DNA from: Rhizobium sp. ACO-34A
GTDB taxonomy: Bacteria > Pseudomonadota > Alphaproteobacteria > Rhizobiales > Rhizobiaceae
Direction: 5' to 3'
Assembly (NCBI GenBank): GCA_002600635.1
Contig: CP021371.1
Coordinates: 3,475,001 to 3,539,000 of the forward strand
Length of the DNA stretch: 64,000 nucleotides
Under the pieces are notes generated by a model, which saw nothing but the letters and a program-made list of their open reading frames with translations, was not told where the DNA came from and did not search any database. The stretch's first letter is position 1. Each line of letters begins with the position of its first letter. A program made the translations under genes and the position numbers. Shown in pieces: positions 30,978 to 39,822 of the stretch.

Positions 30978-31760
30978 CTACTTGCGGGGAAGTCCGTAAA
31001 TGTCGAAATCGAAATAGGGTTTCGCCAGATGATCATAGCCGCCATTGGCGAGCAGCGTCGCAATCGCGGCATTGACCTCCCCGGTCAGCGCCTTGTCTTC
31101 CTTGCGCAGACCGGCCCCGACCTTGGTGACCCCCCGTTCGCCGGGCGGCACGTCGGCAAGGATGGCGAGCCCTGAGGCCTGCGGTTCCTTCAGGAACTCG
31201 GCTAGCGCCACCTTGTCGGCAAGCACGACATCGACACGCTTTGCCACCAGTTCGTCATTCGCTTCCTCCTGCGTCTGATAGGTGCGAATGGTAGCCACGT
31301 CGCCGAACTTGCTCTGCACATCGGCGGCATGGGTGGTCGAGCCTTGCACGCCGATGACCTTGCCCTTCATTCCTTCCGGCGTCAGCACGAGGACGCTACC
31401 CTTGCTCCCCATGAAGGCGGCCGCCGTCGAATAATAGGGAATGGAGAAATCGATGACCTTCCTGCGCTCGTCCGTGATCACCATGGAACTCATGATCATG
31501 TCGATCTTCTTCGCCGTCAGCGCATGGATGAGGTCGTTCCACTCCGTATCCACGGTAACGCATGGCATCTTGATCGCGGCGCAGATCGCCATCGACAGGT
31601 CGATTTCAAAACCCCTCCATTTCCCGTCAGGCTCCTTCCAGGTGAAGGGCGGATAAGGCTCGTCGGCAACGCCGATCTTCAAGGGTTCCATTGCGAAGGC
31701 AGAAGCAGGCAATGCCATGAAAAGGCATGCGGCCAGACCGATGCGCAGCAACGACTTCAC
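30978..31760 (-). CDS. Periplasmic amino-acid-binding protein (ABC transporter), orphan
   Basis: A 260-residue type-II binding protein of the polar amino acid (Lys/Arg/Orn/His) family. Signal peptide at 1-23 (LRIGLAACLFMALPASAFA-M), then LKIGVADEPYPPFTW and GFEIDLSMAICAAI, the signature of the family, and later IGVQGSTTHAADVQ. The start is GTG at 31760 with AAGGGGAA upstream. No permease or ATPase gene is next to it, so it must use a transporter from elsewhere or act as a sensor ligand. It is the first gene after the TetR operator and is followed by the aminotransferase, suggesting uptake and transamination of the same amino compound. Confidence 0.87.
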   Translation of the reverse strand: MKSLLRIGLAACLFMALPASAFAMEPLKIGVADEPYPPFTWKEPDGKWRGFEIDLSMAICAAIKMPCVTVDTEWNDLIHALTAKKIDMIMSSMVITDERRKVIDFSIPYYSTAAAFMGSKGSVLVLTPEGMKGKVIGVQGSTTHAADVQSKFGDVATIRTYQTQEEANDELVAKRVDVVLADKVALAEFLKEPQASGLAILADVPPGERGVTKVGAGLRKEDKALTGEVNAAIATLLANGGYDHLAKPYFDFDIYGLPRK

Positions 31761-31841
31761 GAATATTCCCCTTCATTATTCGGCGGAAGGAAGAGATTTC
31801 CCGGACACAACGCCCGACATCCGCCGATTGAAAATGCGATC

Positions 31842-31869
31842 ATGATACAAACCGGTAGCAGCAAGACAA
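31842..31869 (-). promoter_or_regulatory. Promoter of the binding-protein/aminotransferase operon
   Basis: On the minus strand TTGTCT and TATCAT are separated by 16 bases, about 80 bases before the GTG start at 31760. The -10 is one base from consensus. The palindrome at 31871-31896 lies directly upstream of the -35. Confidence 0.45.
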
Positions 31870-31870
31870 G

Positions 31871-31896
31871 GGAAATTTAACGACCGTTCAATTTCC
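31871..31896. promoter_or_regulatory. 26-bp palindromic operator, probably for the adjacent TetR-family regulator
   Basis: The site begins GGAAATTTAACG and ends its mirror CGTTCAATTTCC with two bases between; it matches its own reverse complement at 22 of 26 positions. It has the core AACGACCGTT, a form common for TetR-family operators. It lies between the TetR-like gene and the binding-protein gene, 2 bases upstream of a candidate -35. Binding by the neighbouring regulator is inferred. Confidence 0.65.
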
Positions 31897-31903
31897 TTGA
31901 TAT

Positions 31904-32536
31904 TCACGATGTCGCGCGAGGCGCGGACGCATTGAGGAACACATCGGCCCAGCGCTCGCAAAGCCCGATCGCCTCTTCAGGCGTGAAGATTTCCGGGTTG
32001 AGGCACCATTCCAGCCACAGCCCGTCGAGCATAGCAACGATACCGATCGCCGCAAGCCTGACATCCGGCTCCGGCCAGCCACGCGAAGCAAAGAAGTCCT
32101 TCAGCAGGGCCGAAAGCAGACGACGATATTCGGCATAGGTGCGATCATGCACGTCCGTCATTGCCGGAGAGTTCTCGATCATTCCCCAGAACACCACCCA
32201 GGTCCGGAGCGTGCTTCTCTCCATGACGGGCGCGGAAAGCGATGCGCGGAAATAGGCGCTCAGCCTGGCCCGCGGATCATCTCCTGCTGCGGCCACCATG
32301 GTTTCTATGTTTTCGAGCAGCGCAAGAGACATCGTCTCATAGGCATGACCGACCAGTTCATCCTTGCCGCTATAGTGATGATTGATGAGGCCGATCGAGA
32401 TACCGGCCTCCTTGCTGATCTTGCGAATCGAAAGCCCAGCATGACCTTCCCGGGCGAGACACGCAAGCGTCGCCTCGATCAGCGTACGGCGCCGATCCTC
32501 GGGTAACTTGCGTTCGAATTTGCCGAGTTCCGCCAT
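31904..32536 (-). CDS. TetR/AcrR-family (BetI-like) transcriptional regulator
   Basis: A 210-residue regulator. The N-terminal HTH spans ~15-60 (RRTLIEATLACLAREGHAGL, then SIRKISKEAGISIGLINHHYSGKDELV), and the C-terminal ligand domain with WVVFWGMIENSPAM and LDGLWLEWCLNPE resembles the BetI C-terminal domain. I start at ATG 32536, MAELGKFERK; the frame is open 60 bases further up but with unlikely residues. The gene precedes the binding-protein and aminotransferase genes in the same direction, with the palindromic operator in between, so these are its probable targets. The ligand is unknown and need not be choline. Confidence 0.87.
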   Translation of the reverse strand: MAELGKFERKLPEDRRRTLIEATLACLAREGHAGLSIRKISKEAGISIGLINHHYSGKDELVGHAYETMSLALLENIETMVAAAGDDPRARLSAYFRASLSAPVMERSTLRTWVVFWGMIENSPAMTDVHDRTYAEYRRLLSALLKDFFASRGWPEPDVRLAAIGIVAMLDGLWLEWCLNPEIFTPEEAIGLCERWADVFLNASAPRATS

Positions 32537-32630
32537 GCTGCGAATCGAATTCCATCCATTTTCCAAGGATGTAGCATGTTTACGGTCCCGACACATGAAT
32601 GCGAATGAAAATGACGCTTTCAGGCTAGCC

Positions 32631-33335
32631 TTACTCGGCAGGCCCGATCGTCAGCGCGAGGTCGCGCAGCCCGTCGATTCCACCGGTAATGACATCGCCC
32701 GCCACCACCGGACCGACGCCGGCCGGTGTTCCGGTATAGATCAGGTCTCCGGGCGCAAGATGATAGAAGCGCGACAGGTGGCTGACGATTTCCGGAACCG
32801 ACCAGACCATGTCAGACAGATGCGAATCCTGCTTCACCTCGTCTCCGACCTTCAGCCAGATGCGCTGCTCGCCGATGGCCGGGAAATCCCTTGCCCGCGT
32901 GATGTCCGAAATGATTGCCGACCGTTCGAAGGCCTTGCCGAAATCCCACGGCCTCTGCTTCACGCGGGAAGCCTGCTGCAGGTCGCGCCGGGTCATGTCG
33001 AGACCGCATGCGTAACCGTAGACGGCCTTGGGCGCCTCCTCCACCGACACCCGGAATGCCGGAGCGCCGATGGCGATCACCAGTTCCATCTCGTAGTGGA
33101 AATTCTCCGTGCCCGGCGGATAGGGAATGGTCGAGCCCGTCGGCGTGATCGCGCTTGCCGGCTTGGTGAAGTAGAAGGGCTCCTCGCGGTCGACTTCGAC
33201 ACCCATCTCCGCCGCATGGGCGGCATAATTGCGCCCGACGCAGAAGATCCTGTGGACAGGATATCCTCCGGCCTCACCCCTGACCGGGACCAGAGGGGTA
33301 GCGGGAATTTCGAAAAGTGGCTCAAGCGTGCTCAA
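32631..33335 (-). CDS. Fumarylacetoacetate hydrolase (FAH) family protein
   Basis: A 234-residue member of the FAH superfamily, which hydrolyses or decarboxylates beta-diketo acids (acylpyruvases, oxaloacetate decarboxylases, catechol-pathway isomerases). Motifs: IFCVGRNYAAHAAEMG at the N-terminus, the metal glutamates in FHYEMELVIAIG, DMTRRDLQ, and GDLIYTGTPAGVGPV near the end. The start appears to be TTG at 33335 since the only nearby ATG is out of frame and stops at once. It probably acts as an acylpyruvate hydrolase; the substrate is inferred. The gene is divergent from the MarR gene and lies 94 bases upstream of the TetR gene. Confidence 0.87.
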   Translation of the reverse strand: MSTLEPLFEIPATPLVPVRGEAGGYPVHRIFCVGRNYAAHAAEMGVEVDREEPFYFTKPASAITPTGSTIPYPPGTENFHYEMELVIAIGAPAFRVSVEEAPKAVYGYACGLDMTRRDLQQASRVKQRPWDFGKAFERSAIISDITRARDFPAIGEQRIWLKVGDEVKQDSHLSDMVWSVPEIVSHLSRFYHLAPGDLIYTGTPAGVGPVVAGDVITGGIDGLRDLALTIGPAE

Positions 33336-33605
33336 CGCATTCTCTCCTCGTCATGGCCGGCCCGATCCCGATGCGCCGCATCGAAACGGGTTTCGGCAAG
33401 TATCATCACTGCTTAAGTCGATAGGCCGGTTGCCGCAAGGTCGGGCAAGGAGGCCGCCGCAGCAATGTTTTGCCGCCACTCGCGCAGAATTGTCTGCCTA
33501 TGGGCGTACCAATCTCCTAACCCGGAATGAGCCCTTTTTTGCCAATCGGATAAGCGCTAGAGAAGGCGGGCCAAGGCATCTGTTTGCGAGGGGGAGCGCA
33601 TCTTC

Positions 33606-34064
33606 ATGCTGGAAATATACGAAATGCCCGGACACCTGATCCGGAGACTGAACCAGACGTCCGTTTCCGTCTTCATGGACGAAACCGGCAAGAAGGGCTT
33701 CGATCTGACGCCCGTGCAGTATGCGGCGCTCAACGCCATCGAAGCAACGCCCGGGCTCGATCAGGCAACGCTTGCCAGCCACATTGCCTATGACCGTGTG
33801 ACCATCGGCGGAGTGGTCGACCGGTTGGAGCAGAAGGACTGGGTGCGCCGGGAAACGAACCCGAAGGACCGGCGGGCTCGCACCCTTTACCTCACCGACA
33901 AGGGCAGCGAGACGCTTGCGGAAATTCGCCCGATCGTCCGGGAAACCCAGGCCCTGCTGCTGAGCGGGTTGACCTCCACCGAACGCGAGCAGTTCGTCGG
34001 CCTTCTGCAGAAGGCATGCGAAGCGGTCAACGAACGCAGCCGCGCGCCCTTGCGCATCACCTGA
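33606..34064 (+). CDS. MarR-family transcriptional regulator
   Basis: A 152-residue winged-helix regulator. The HTH is LDQATLASHIAYDRVTIGGV followed by VDRLEQKDWVRRETNPKDRRARTLYLTDKG, the recognition helix and basic wing of MarR proteins. GAGGGGGAG lies about 8 bases before ATG 33606. It is divergent from the FAH gene (270-base gap) and converges with the Zn-alcohol dehydrogenase gene, so it may regulate either. MarR proteins of this size often sense phenolic compounds, which would suit an FAH enzyme, but this is inference. Confidence 0.9.
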   Translation: MLEIYEMPGHLIRRLNQTSVSVFMDETGKKGFDLTPVQYAALNAIEATPGLDQATLASHIAYDRVTIGGVVDRLEQKDWVRRETNPKDRRARTLYLTDKGSETLAEIRPIVRETQALLLSGLTSTEREQFVGLLQKACEAVNERSRAPLRIT

Positions 34065-34079
34065 ACCACTCGATTGAGA

Positions 34080-35063
34080 TCACGGAACCAGCACCGCCGC
34101 GCCCTGAAACCGGCCGGCACGCAGGTCGTCCAGCGCCTCGTTCGCCCTTTCCAGCGGATAGACCGTCGTCGTGGTCTTCACCCCGGCGCGCGGCGCGAGA
34201 TCGAGGAACTCCACGGCATCCGCCCGGGTGAGATTGGCAACCGACAGGATCTGCCTCTCACCCCACAGGATCGAGTAGGGAAACTGCGGGATATCGCTCA
34301 TATGGATGCCGCCGCACACCACGCGTCCGCCCTTGGCGACGGCGCGGAGCGCGGCCGGCACCAGCGCGCCCACGGGCGCGAAGATGATGGCGGCGTCGAG
34401 CGCCTTCGGCGGAACCTCCTCCGAGCTACCCGCCCAGACGGCTCCCAGCGATCCGGCCATGGCCTGTGCCGCATGGTCACCCTTGCGGGTGAATGCATAG
34501 ACCTCCCGTCCCTGATGAACGCAGACCTGCGCGATGATATGAGCCGCCGCCCCGAAACCGTAGATCCCGATACGGCGCGCCTCCCCCGCCATCTTGAGCG
34601 ACCTCCAGCCGATCAGCCCGGCACACATCAACGGCGCGGCGGCAACGGGATCGGAAAAGCCGTCGAGCGGAAAGGCATAGGATGCGTCGGCCACCACATG
34701 GCTGGCGAAACCGCCATCCCGGGTGTAGCCGGTGAAACCGGGTGTGTCGCAGAGGTTCTCCCGACCGCTCTCGCAATAGCTGCAACAGCCGCAGGTATGC
34801 CCGAGCCACGGAATGCCGACCCGCCGCCCCGGCAGAAGACTGGAGACGCCCTCCCCGCATCGCTCCACGATGCCGACGATTTCGTGCCCCGGAACAAGCG
34901 GCAGCTTCGGATCGGTAAGGTCGCCATCAACCACATGCAGATCCGTGCGGCAGACGGCGCAGGCCTCTACCCGCACAAGGATCTCGCCCATGCCCGGTTG
35001 CGGGTCTGGCCGCTCTTCGAACCGCAAGGGCTGTCCGACGGCGTGAAGCACCATGGCTTTCAT
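34080..35063 (-). CDS. Zinc-dependent alcohol dehydrogenase, MDR superfamily
   Basis: A 327-residue medium-chain dehydrogenase. Catalytic zinc ligands are C37 in CAVCRTDLH and H in VPGHEIVG with the later C; structural zinc cysteines are in CGCCSYCESGRENLC. The cofactor motif GIYGFGAAAH is near residue 165; in it the usual GxGGxG is changed to GFGAAAH, as in AdhA-like enzymes that carry GFGASAH. It probably interconverts an alcohol and an aldehyde with NAD(P). AAGGAG precedes ATG 35063. It converges with the MarR gene and diverges from mgtA. Confidence 0.9.
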   Translation of the reverse strand: MKAMVLHAVGQPLRFEERPDPQPGMGEILVRVEACAVCRTDLHVVDGDLTDPKLPLVPGHEIVGIVERCGEGVSSLLPGRRVGIPWLGHTCGCCSYCESGRENLCDTPGFTGYTRDGGFASHVVADASYAFPLDGFSDPVAAAPLMCAGLIGWRSLKMAGEARRIGIYGFGAAAHIIAQVCVHQGREVYAFTRKGDHAAQAMAGSLGAVWAGSSEEVPPKALDAAIIFAPVGALVPAALRAVAKGGRVVCGGIHMSDIPQFPYSILWGERQILSVANLTRADAVEFLDLAPRAGVKTTTTVYPLERANEALDDLRAGRFQGAAVLVP

Positions 35064-35193
35064 TTTTCACGATCTCCTTCTTCGCATGCGATGACGATGT
35101 CGCGGGGATCGACTATGCTCCCGCCCGCACGGCAATCTCAAGGCCGCGACAGCTTGCGTCTTCCATTGCCTGCCCAGCCCAAACGGACCACCC

Positions 35194-37827
35194 ATGTCTC
35201 TCATCCCCGACAATTCTGCAGACGGCAACTCCCACCGGAACAGCTACTGGAGCCTGCCGCTCGATACGCTGTTCAGCCAGTTTCATTCCGGAAAGCAGGG
35301 CCTGACAAGCGCGGAAGCCGCCGAACGGCTGCGGCATTTCGGCCCCAACTCGCTGAAGGACGAAAACCGCTGGAGCGCCCTGCGCATCTTCCTCTCCCAG
35401 TTTGAAAGCCCGCTGGTGCTGATCCTCGTGGCCGCCGCGGCGATTTCAATCGTGGTCGGGGAGTGGCGCGAAGCCATCATCATCTCGCTGATCGTTCTCG
35501 CAAGCTGTATCCTGAGCTTCTACCAGGAGTATTCCGCATCCGTCGCGGTCGAGAAACTGAAGGAGCGCATCGGCTTCAAGGCCCGGGTGCGCCGGGACGG
35601 GCAATTCATCTCCATAGCCGCAGCAGAGGTCGTGCCCGGCGACATCGTTGCCGTCTCTGCCGGCGACCTCATCCCGGCCGATGCCATCCTGATTTCGGCA
35701 ACCGATCTCTTCGTCAGCCAGTCGGCCCTGACGGGCGAGACCTTTCCGGTCGAGAAACGTCCGGGCGAGCTTCCAGCCGACACCGCACTGGCCAATCGCG
35801 CCAGCATGCTCTTCACAGGAGCCTCCGTCCGCAGCGGCATGGGTGAGGCCATGGTCGTCGAGACCGGCGTCGAAACCGAATTCGGCAAGATCACCGCCCA
35901 CCTTCAGGAAGAGACACCGGAAACCGATTTCGCCCGGGGCATCCGCCGGTTCGGTTATCTCATGACGCGCGTCGCGCTGATCATGGTGGTGGTGATCTTC
36001 GCCGGCAATGTCCTGCTTCAACGCCCGCTGGTCGACTCGCTGCTCTTCTCCCTGGCCATCGCCGTCGGCATCACGCCCGAGCTGTTACCCGCGATCGTCA
36101 GCCTCACGCTGTCGAGCGGTGCCCGCCGCATGGCCGCCGGCGGCGTTATCGTGCGGCGGCTGGCCTCGATCGAAAATCTCGGCAGCATGAACCTGCTATG
36201 CACCGACAAGACCGGAACCCTTACCGAAGGCGTCGTCAGCCTCGACCGCGTCGAGGGACCGCTGGACGGCAGCACCCCGGAGAGGCTGCTCCGGCTTGCC
36301 GCCCTCAACGCCCGCCTGCAGAACGGCATGGCGAACCCGCTGGACGACGCCATCGACAAGGCCGCCACTGCCGCAGCCATTCAGACGGACGCCTCGTCCA
36401 AGGTCGGCGAGATCCCCTATGATTTCATCCGCAAACGCCTCTCGGTGATCGTTCGCGAAAAAGACGGCGACCTGCTGATCGCGAAGGGAGCCGTCGCCAA
36501 CATTCTCGAGGTCTCGAGCCATGTCATGCATGGGGATGAACCGAAGCCACTGGACGACGAAGCGCGTACGGCGCTTGCGAAGCGCTACGCCGATTGGAGC
36601 GATGAAGGCTTTCGCGTACTCGGCATCGCCATCCGTCATTTTGCGCCATCGCGGGAACGCTACGGGCATGACGACGAAACCGGCCTCGCCTTTGCCGGCT
36701 TCCTGCTGTTCAGCGATCCGCCGAAGAGCGGTATCGCCGAAACGCTGGCGGCGATGGCCGAGCGCGGCGTCAAGGTGAAGGTGATCTCAGGCGACAACCG
36801 TTTCGTGGCCGCCCATCTCGCCCGCACGATAGGGCTGGCCTCGGCCCATATACTGACCGGCGAGGAACTGTCGAAACTGACGGACGAGGCGTTGGCGGCA
36901 CGCGCCGTTCGCACCGATCTCTTCGTCGAGATCGACCCGAACCAGAAACAGCGCATCGTCGCGGCACTTCGCGGCCGCGGCCATGTGGTCGGTTATCTTG
37001 GCGACGGCATCAACGATGCACCCGCCCTGCACGAAGCCGATATCGGCATTTCCGTCGAAGGCGCCGCCGATGTCGCCCAGCAGGCCGCCGACATGGTGCT
37101 GGTCGACAAGAGTCTCGATGTACTGCTGGAAGGTATCGACAACGGACGCAGGACCTTCGCCAACACGATGAAATACGTGTCCTGCGCGATCAGTTCCAAT
37201 TTCGGCAACATGATCAGCATGTCCTTTGCATCATTCCTGTTGCCGTTTCAGCCCCTGCTCGCCAAGCAGATCCTGCTCAACAACTTCCTGGCCGACATTC
37301 CCTCCATGGCAATCGCCGGCGACAATGTCGATCCGGCGGCGGTGATGCATCCGCAGCGCTGGAACATCGCCTATGTCCAGCGCTTCATGATCGTCTTCGG
37401 CCTGATCAGCACGCTTTTCGATTTCCTGACCTTCGGCTTCCTGCTCGCATTGACCGGCGAACACGCGGCGATCTTCCAGACGGGCTGGTTCGTGGAATCC
37501 CTCGTCACCCAGCTCGCGACCGTTCTCATCATCCGCACAAGAGCGCCCTTTTTCAGGAGCCGCCCGGGCCGCTGGCTCCTGCTCTCGACGCTCGTCATAT
37601 CCGCGCTCGCCATTGCGCTGCCCTACATTCCCGGATCGGAATGGTTCGGCTTCGTGCATCTGCCCGTCGGCGTGCTCATTGGCCTCGCCGGCATCACCTT
37701 CGCCTATCTGGCGAGTACGGAAATCGCCAAGCACTGGTTCTTCAGCAAACCCCATGACCGACTTTTTCACAGGAAGCGTCAGCGCAGGGGCGCGATGTCC
37801 GTTTCCGGCCCCAGAAACCGGCGATAG
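35194..37827 (+). CDS. mgtA: Magnesium-translocating P-type ATPase
   Basis: An 877-residue inner-membrane P-ATPase (type IIIB) that imports Mg2+ under low magnesium. It has a cation-ATPase N-domain at ~15-80, the actuator TGE loop (ALTGETFPVEK), phosphorylation site D338 in CTDKTGTLTEG, the N-domain, the hinge GDGINDAPALHEAD near residue 605, and about ten membrane helices in all (for example LVLILVAAAAISIVVG; LVTQLATVLIIRT). The N-terminal MgtA motif SWxLP is seen as YWSLPLD. Length and motifs also fit MgtB. No MgtC gene or leader peptide is visible next to it, and the 130 bases upstream hold no recognisable Mg riboswitch. Confidence 0.9.
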   Translation: MSLIPDNSADGNSHRNSYWSLPLDTLFSQFHSGKQGLTSAEAAERLRHFGPNSLKDENRWSALRIFLSQFESPLVLILVAAAAISIVVGEWREAIIISLIVLASCILSFYQEYSASVAVEKLKERIGFKARVRRDGQFISIAAAEVVPGDIVAVSAGDLIPADAILISATDLFVSQSALTGETFPVEKRPGELPADTALANRASMLFTGASVRSGMGEAMVVETGVETEFGKITAHLQEETPETDFARGIRRFGYLMTRVALIMVVVIFAGNVLLQRPLVDSLLFSLAIAVGITPELLPAIVSLTLSSGARRMAAGGVIVRRLASIENLGSMNLLCTDKTGTLTEGVVSLDRVEGPLDGSTPERLLRLAALNARLQNGMANPLDDAIDKAATAAAIQTDASSKVGEIPYDFIRKRLSVIVREKDGDLLIAKGAVANILEVSSHVMHGDEPKPLDDEARTALAKRYADWSDEGFRVLGIAIRHFAPSRERYGHDDETGLAFAGFLLFSDPPKSGIAETLAAMAERGVKVKVISGDNRFVAAHLARTIGLASAHILTGEELSKLTDEALAARAVRTDLFVEIDPNQKQRIVAALRGRGHVVGYLGDGINDAPALHEADIGISVEGAADVAQQAADMVLVDKSLDVLLEGIDNGRRTFANTMKYVSCAISSNFGNMISMSFASFLLPFQPLLAKQILLNNFLADIPSMAIAGDNVDPAAVMHPQRWNIAYVQRFMIVFGLISTLFDFLTFGFLLALTGEHAAIFQTGWFVESLVTQLATVLIIRTRAPFFRSRPGRWLLLSTLVISALAIALPYIPGSEWFGFVHLPVGVLIGLAGITFAYLASTEIAKHWFFSKPHDRLFHRKRQRRGAMSVSGPRNRR

Positions 37828-38242
37828 ATGGTCGACAACGGAAAATTGCAAAAAGGCTGCTGAATTCTTCGCCGGGCGGAACAAATCTCGCGACAGAACG
37901 TTTGAGCGGCGACTGAAATTTACAAAACGGGTAAATGGCTGCCATGCGTGTCGTTTCCGTCACCTTTATCTATGAAACCACCGATTCCGGCGGAGAACCC
38001 CCAGCGGAAGTATCCCCTTCTCCCGCCAGCACGGGCCCTGACATGGCTGTTTTTGCCCCTTGGACTATCCAGCCATGTGGCCTATGGGCTTGGAAAACCG
38101 GGCAAAAAATGCCACAAGCCATATCGACGCAAGGTAGAGCGTCCCAGTCGGATGCCGATGGGCCTGCGCCCCGGAGAAAGACCGCTTTCTGAGCTCTGCC
38201 TTCTCACCGTCACAGGCGCCCAAACCGAAAGGCAAAGCAGAA
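37828..38242. other. 415-base region with no supported gene
   Basis: Several short frames are open here but none has a good ribosome site or a familiar sequence. It contains small stems such as AGAAAG, ACCG, CTTTCT near 38190 and is less A/T-rich than other promoter regions. It should contain the promoter of the GDP-mannose gene. I see no terminator with a T tract after mgtA. Confidence 0.4.
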
Positions 38243-39670
38243 ATGACCTTGAAGATCGTACCCGTCATCATGGCTGGCGGAAAGGGAACGCGTCTCTGGC
38301 CGCTGTCACGCGCGGCGGCTGCGAAGCAGTTCATCCGTTTCGTCGGCGACAAGACCCTGTTCCAGGGTACGCTGCTTCGAGTAGAGGACGATCATCTCTA
38401 CGAACCCGCGCTGGTTATCACCAATGAGGAATTCCGCTTCCTCGTCGCAGAACAGGCACGCGAACTGGATGCGAAGCTCTCCGGCATCGTTCTGGAACCC
38501 GAGGCCCGCAACACCGCCGCCGCGGTCGCGGCAGCCGCCGTGATCGTGTCCGATCTCTATGGCGAGGACGCCATCATCCAGATCCTGCCGTCCGACCACG
38601 ATATCGTCGTCGACGATACCTATCGCAACTGTGTGAAGGCAGCCGCCAAGGCTGCCCATGCCGGCAAGATCGTCACCTTCGGCATCACCCCGACCGAACC
38701 TGCAACCGGGTACGGCTATATTGAACTCGGCAAGGAACTCGGAGACGGCGCCTTTGCCGTCAAGCGCTTCGTCGAGAAGCCGAAAACCGAGGCCGCGGAG
38801 AAGATGCTCGAGGCCGGCAACTTCTACTGGAACTCCGGCATGTTCGTCTTTTCCGCGAGCCAGATCGTCGCGGAACTCGAAAAATTCGCACCCGAAGTTC
38901 TGGCTGCTGCCCAGGCATCGGCAGAAAAGGCCACCAAGGATCTGGACTTCACCCGTCTCGACAAGGACACCTTCGTCAACAGCCCAAGCATCTCGATCGA
39001 CTATGCGGTGATGGAAAAGACCCCGAATGCCGCCGTCATCCCCTCCCCGATCACATGGTCGGATCTCGGGAGCTGGGATGCCGTCTGGAAGATCGGTCAG
39101 CCGGATGCGGACGGCAACGTCGTGCACGGCAATGCGACGGTGATCGGCACCCGCAACTCGCTCGTCATGTCACGCAACAGTCACCTTGCAGTGCAGGGCA
39201 TGGACGGCGTCGCCGTCATCGCCAGCGAAGATGCCGTCTATGTCGGACGTCTGGACGAAAGCCAGAAGGTCGGCGATCTCGTGAAGCTTCTGGCGTCGCG
39301 CAAGGAAACCGCCAACCTGACGGAAAACCACCCGACATCGTTCCGTCCCTGGGGCGGCTACACCTCCGTGCTCAATGGCGAACGCTTCCAGGTGAAGCGC
39401 CTCTTCGTCCATCCCGGCAAGAAGCTGTCATTGCAGAAGCATCACCACCGCGCGGAGCACTGGGTATGCGTCCGCGGCACAGCGGAAGTCACTATCGACG
39501 ACAAGGTGACGATCTTGCACGAGAATCAGTCGATCTACATTCCGCAAGGCTCGGTGCACCGGCTTGCCAACCCCGGAAAGATCCAGCTCGAGATGATCGA
39601 GATCCAGACGGGCTCCTATCTCGGCGAAGACGACATCATTCGTCTGGTCGACGAATTCGGCCGGAGCTGA
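38243..39670 (+). CDS. Mannose-1-phosphate guanylyltransferase / mannose-6-phosphate isomerase, bifunctional
   Basis: A 475-residue type-II enzyme that makes mannose-6-phosphate from fructose-6-phosphate and GDP-mannose from mannose-1-phosphate, for surface polysaccharides, LPS and Nod-factor fucose. The N-terminal nucleotidyltransferase has MAGGKGTRLWPLSR at ~9-22 and FVEKP near ~177; the linker then leads to the C-terminal cupin isomerase (RPWGGYTSVLNG, then HPGKKLSLQKHHHRAEHWV) with its zinc histidines. Known names in different species are manC, xanB, algA, noeJ; I cannot choose between them. The phosphomannomutase needed between the two reactions is not in the window; pgm-type enzymes could serve. 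A terminator follows. Confidence 0.93.
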   Translation: MTLKIVPVIMAGGKGTRLWPLSRAAAAKQFIRFVGDKTLFQGTLLRVEDDHLYEPALVITNEEFRFLVAEQARELDAKLSGIVLEPEARNTAAAVAAAAVIVSDLYGEDAIIQILPSDHDIVVDDTYRNCVKAAAKAAHAGKIVTFGITPTEPATGYGYIELGKELGDGAFAVKRFVEKPKTEAAEKMLEAGNFYWNSGMFVFSASQIVAELEKFAPEVLAAAQASAEKATKDLDFTRLDKDTFVNSPSISIDYAVMEKTPNAAVIPSPITWSDLGSWDAVWKIGQPDADGNVVHGNATVIGTRNSLVMSRNSHLAVQGMDGVAVIASEDAVYVGRLDESQKVGDLVKLLASRKETANLTENHPTSFRPWGGYTSVLNGERFQVKRLFVHPGKKLSLQKHHHRAEHWVCVRGTAEVTIDDKVTILHENQSIYIPQGSVHRLANPGKIQLEMIEIQTGSYLGEDDIIRLVDEFGRS

Positions 39671-39710
39671 CGTCTACAACCGAAATGACATGACATCTGC
39701 GAAAAACACG

Positions 39711-39739
39711 AGGCCCCGGACGCTTATGCGCCGGGGCCT
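39711..39739 (+). terminator. Terminator after the GDP-mannose gene
   Basis: A 9-bp stem (AGGCCCCGG / CCGGGGCCT) with an 11-base loop, followed by GCTTGCTTTAT. The T tract is broken, so efficiency is uncertain. Confidence 0.65.
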
Positions 39740-39822
39740 GCTTGCTTTATGCCGCTGCATTGCACAAGATTGATTTTAACCCGGAAAACGGGATCGATAA
39801 GGGAACAGGGCAAGCAGCACGA

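Noticed and set aside
35064..35193. Mg-sensing leader before mgtA
   Set aside because: The 130 bases hold neither a recognisable leader peptide with proline codons nor the long alternative stems of an mgtA riboswitch.
37935..38192. An 85-codon frame in the gap before the GDP-mannose gene
   Set aside because: No ribosome site, no familiar sequence, and unusual composition; other frames of similar length overlap it.
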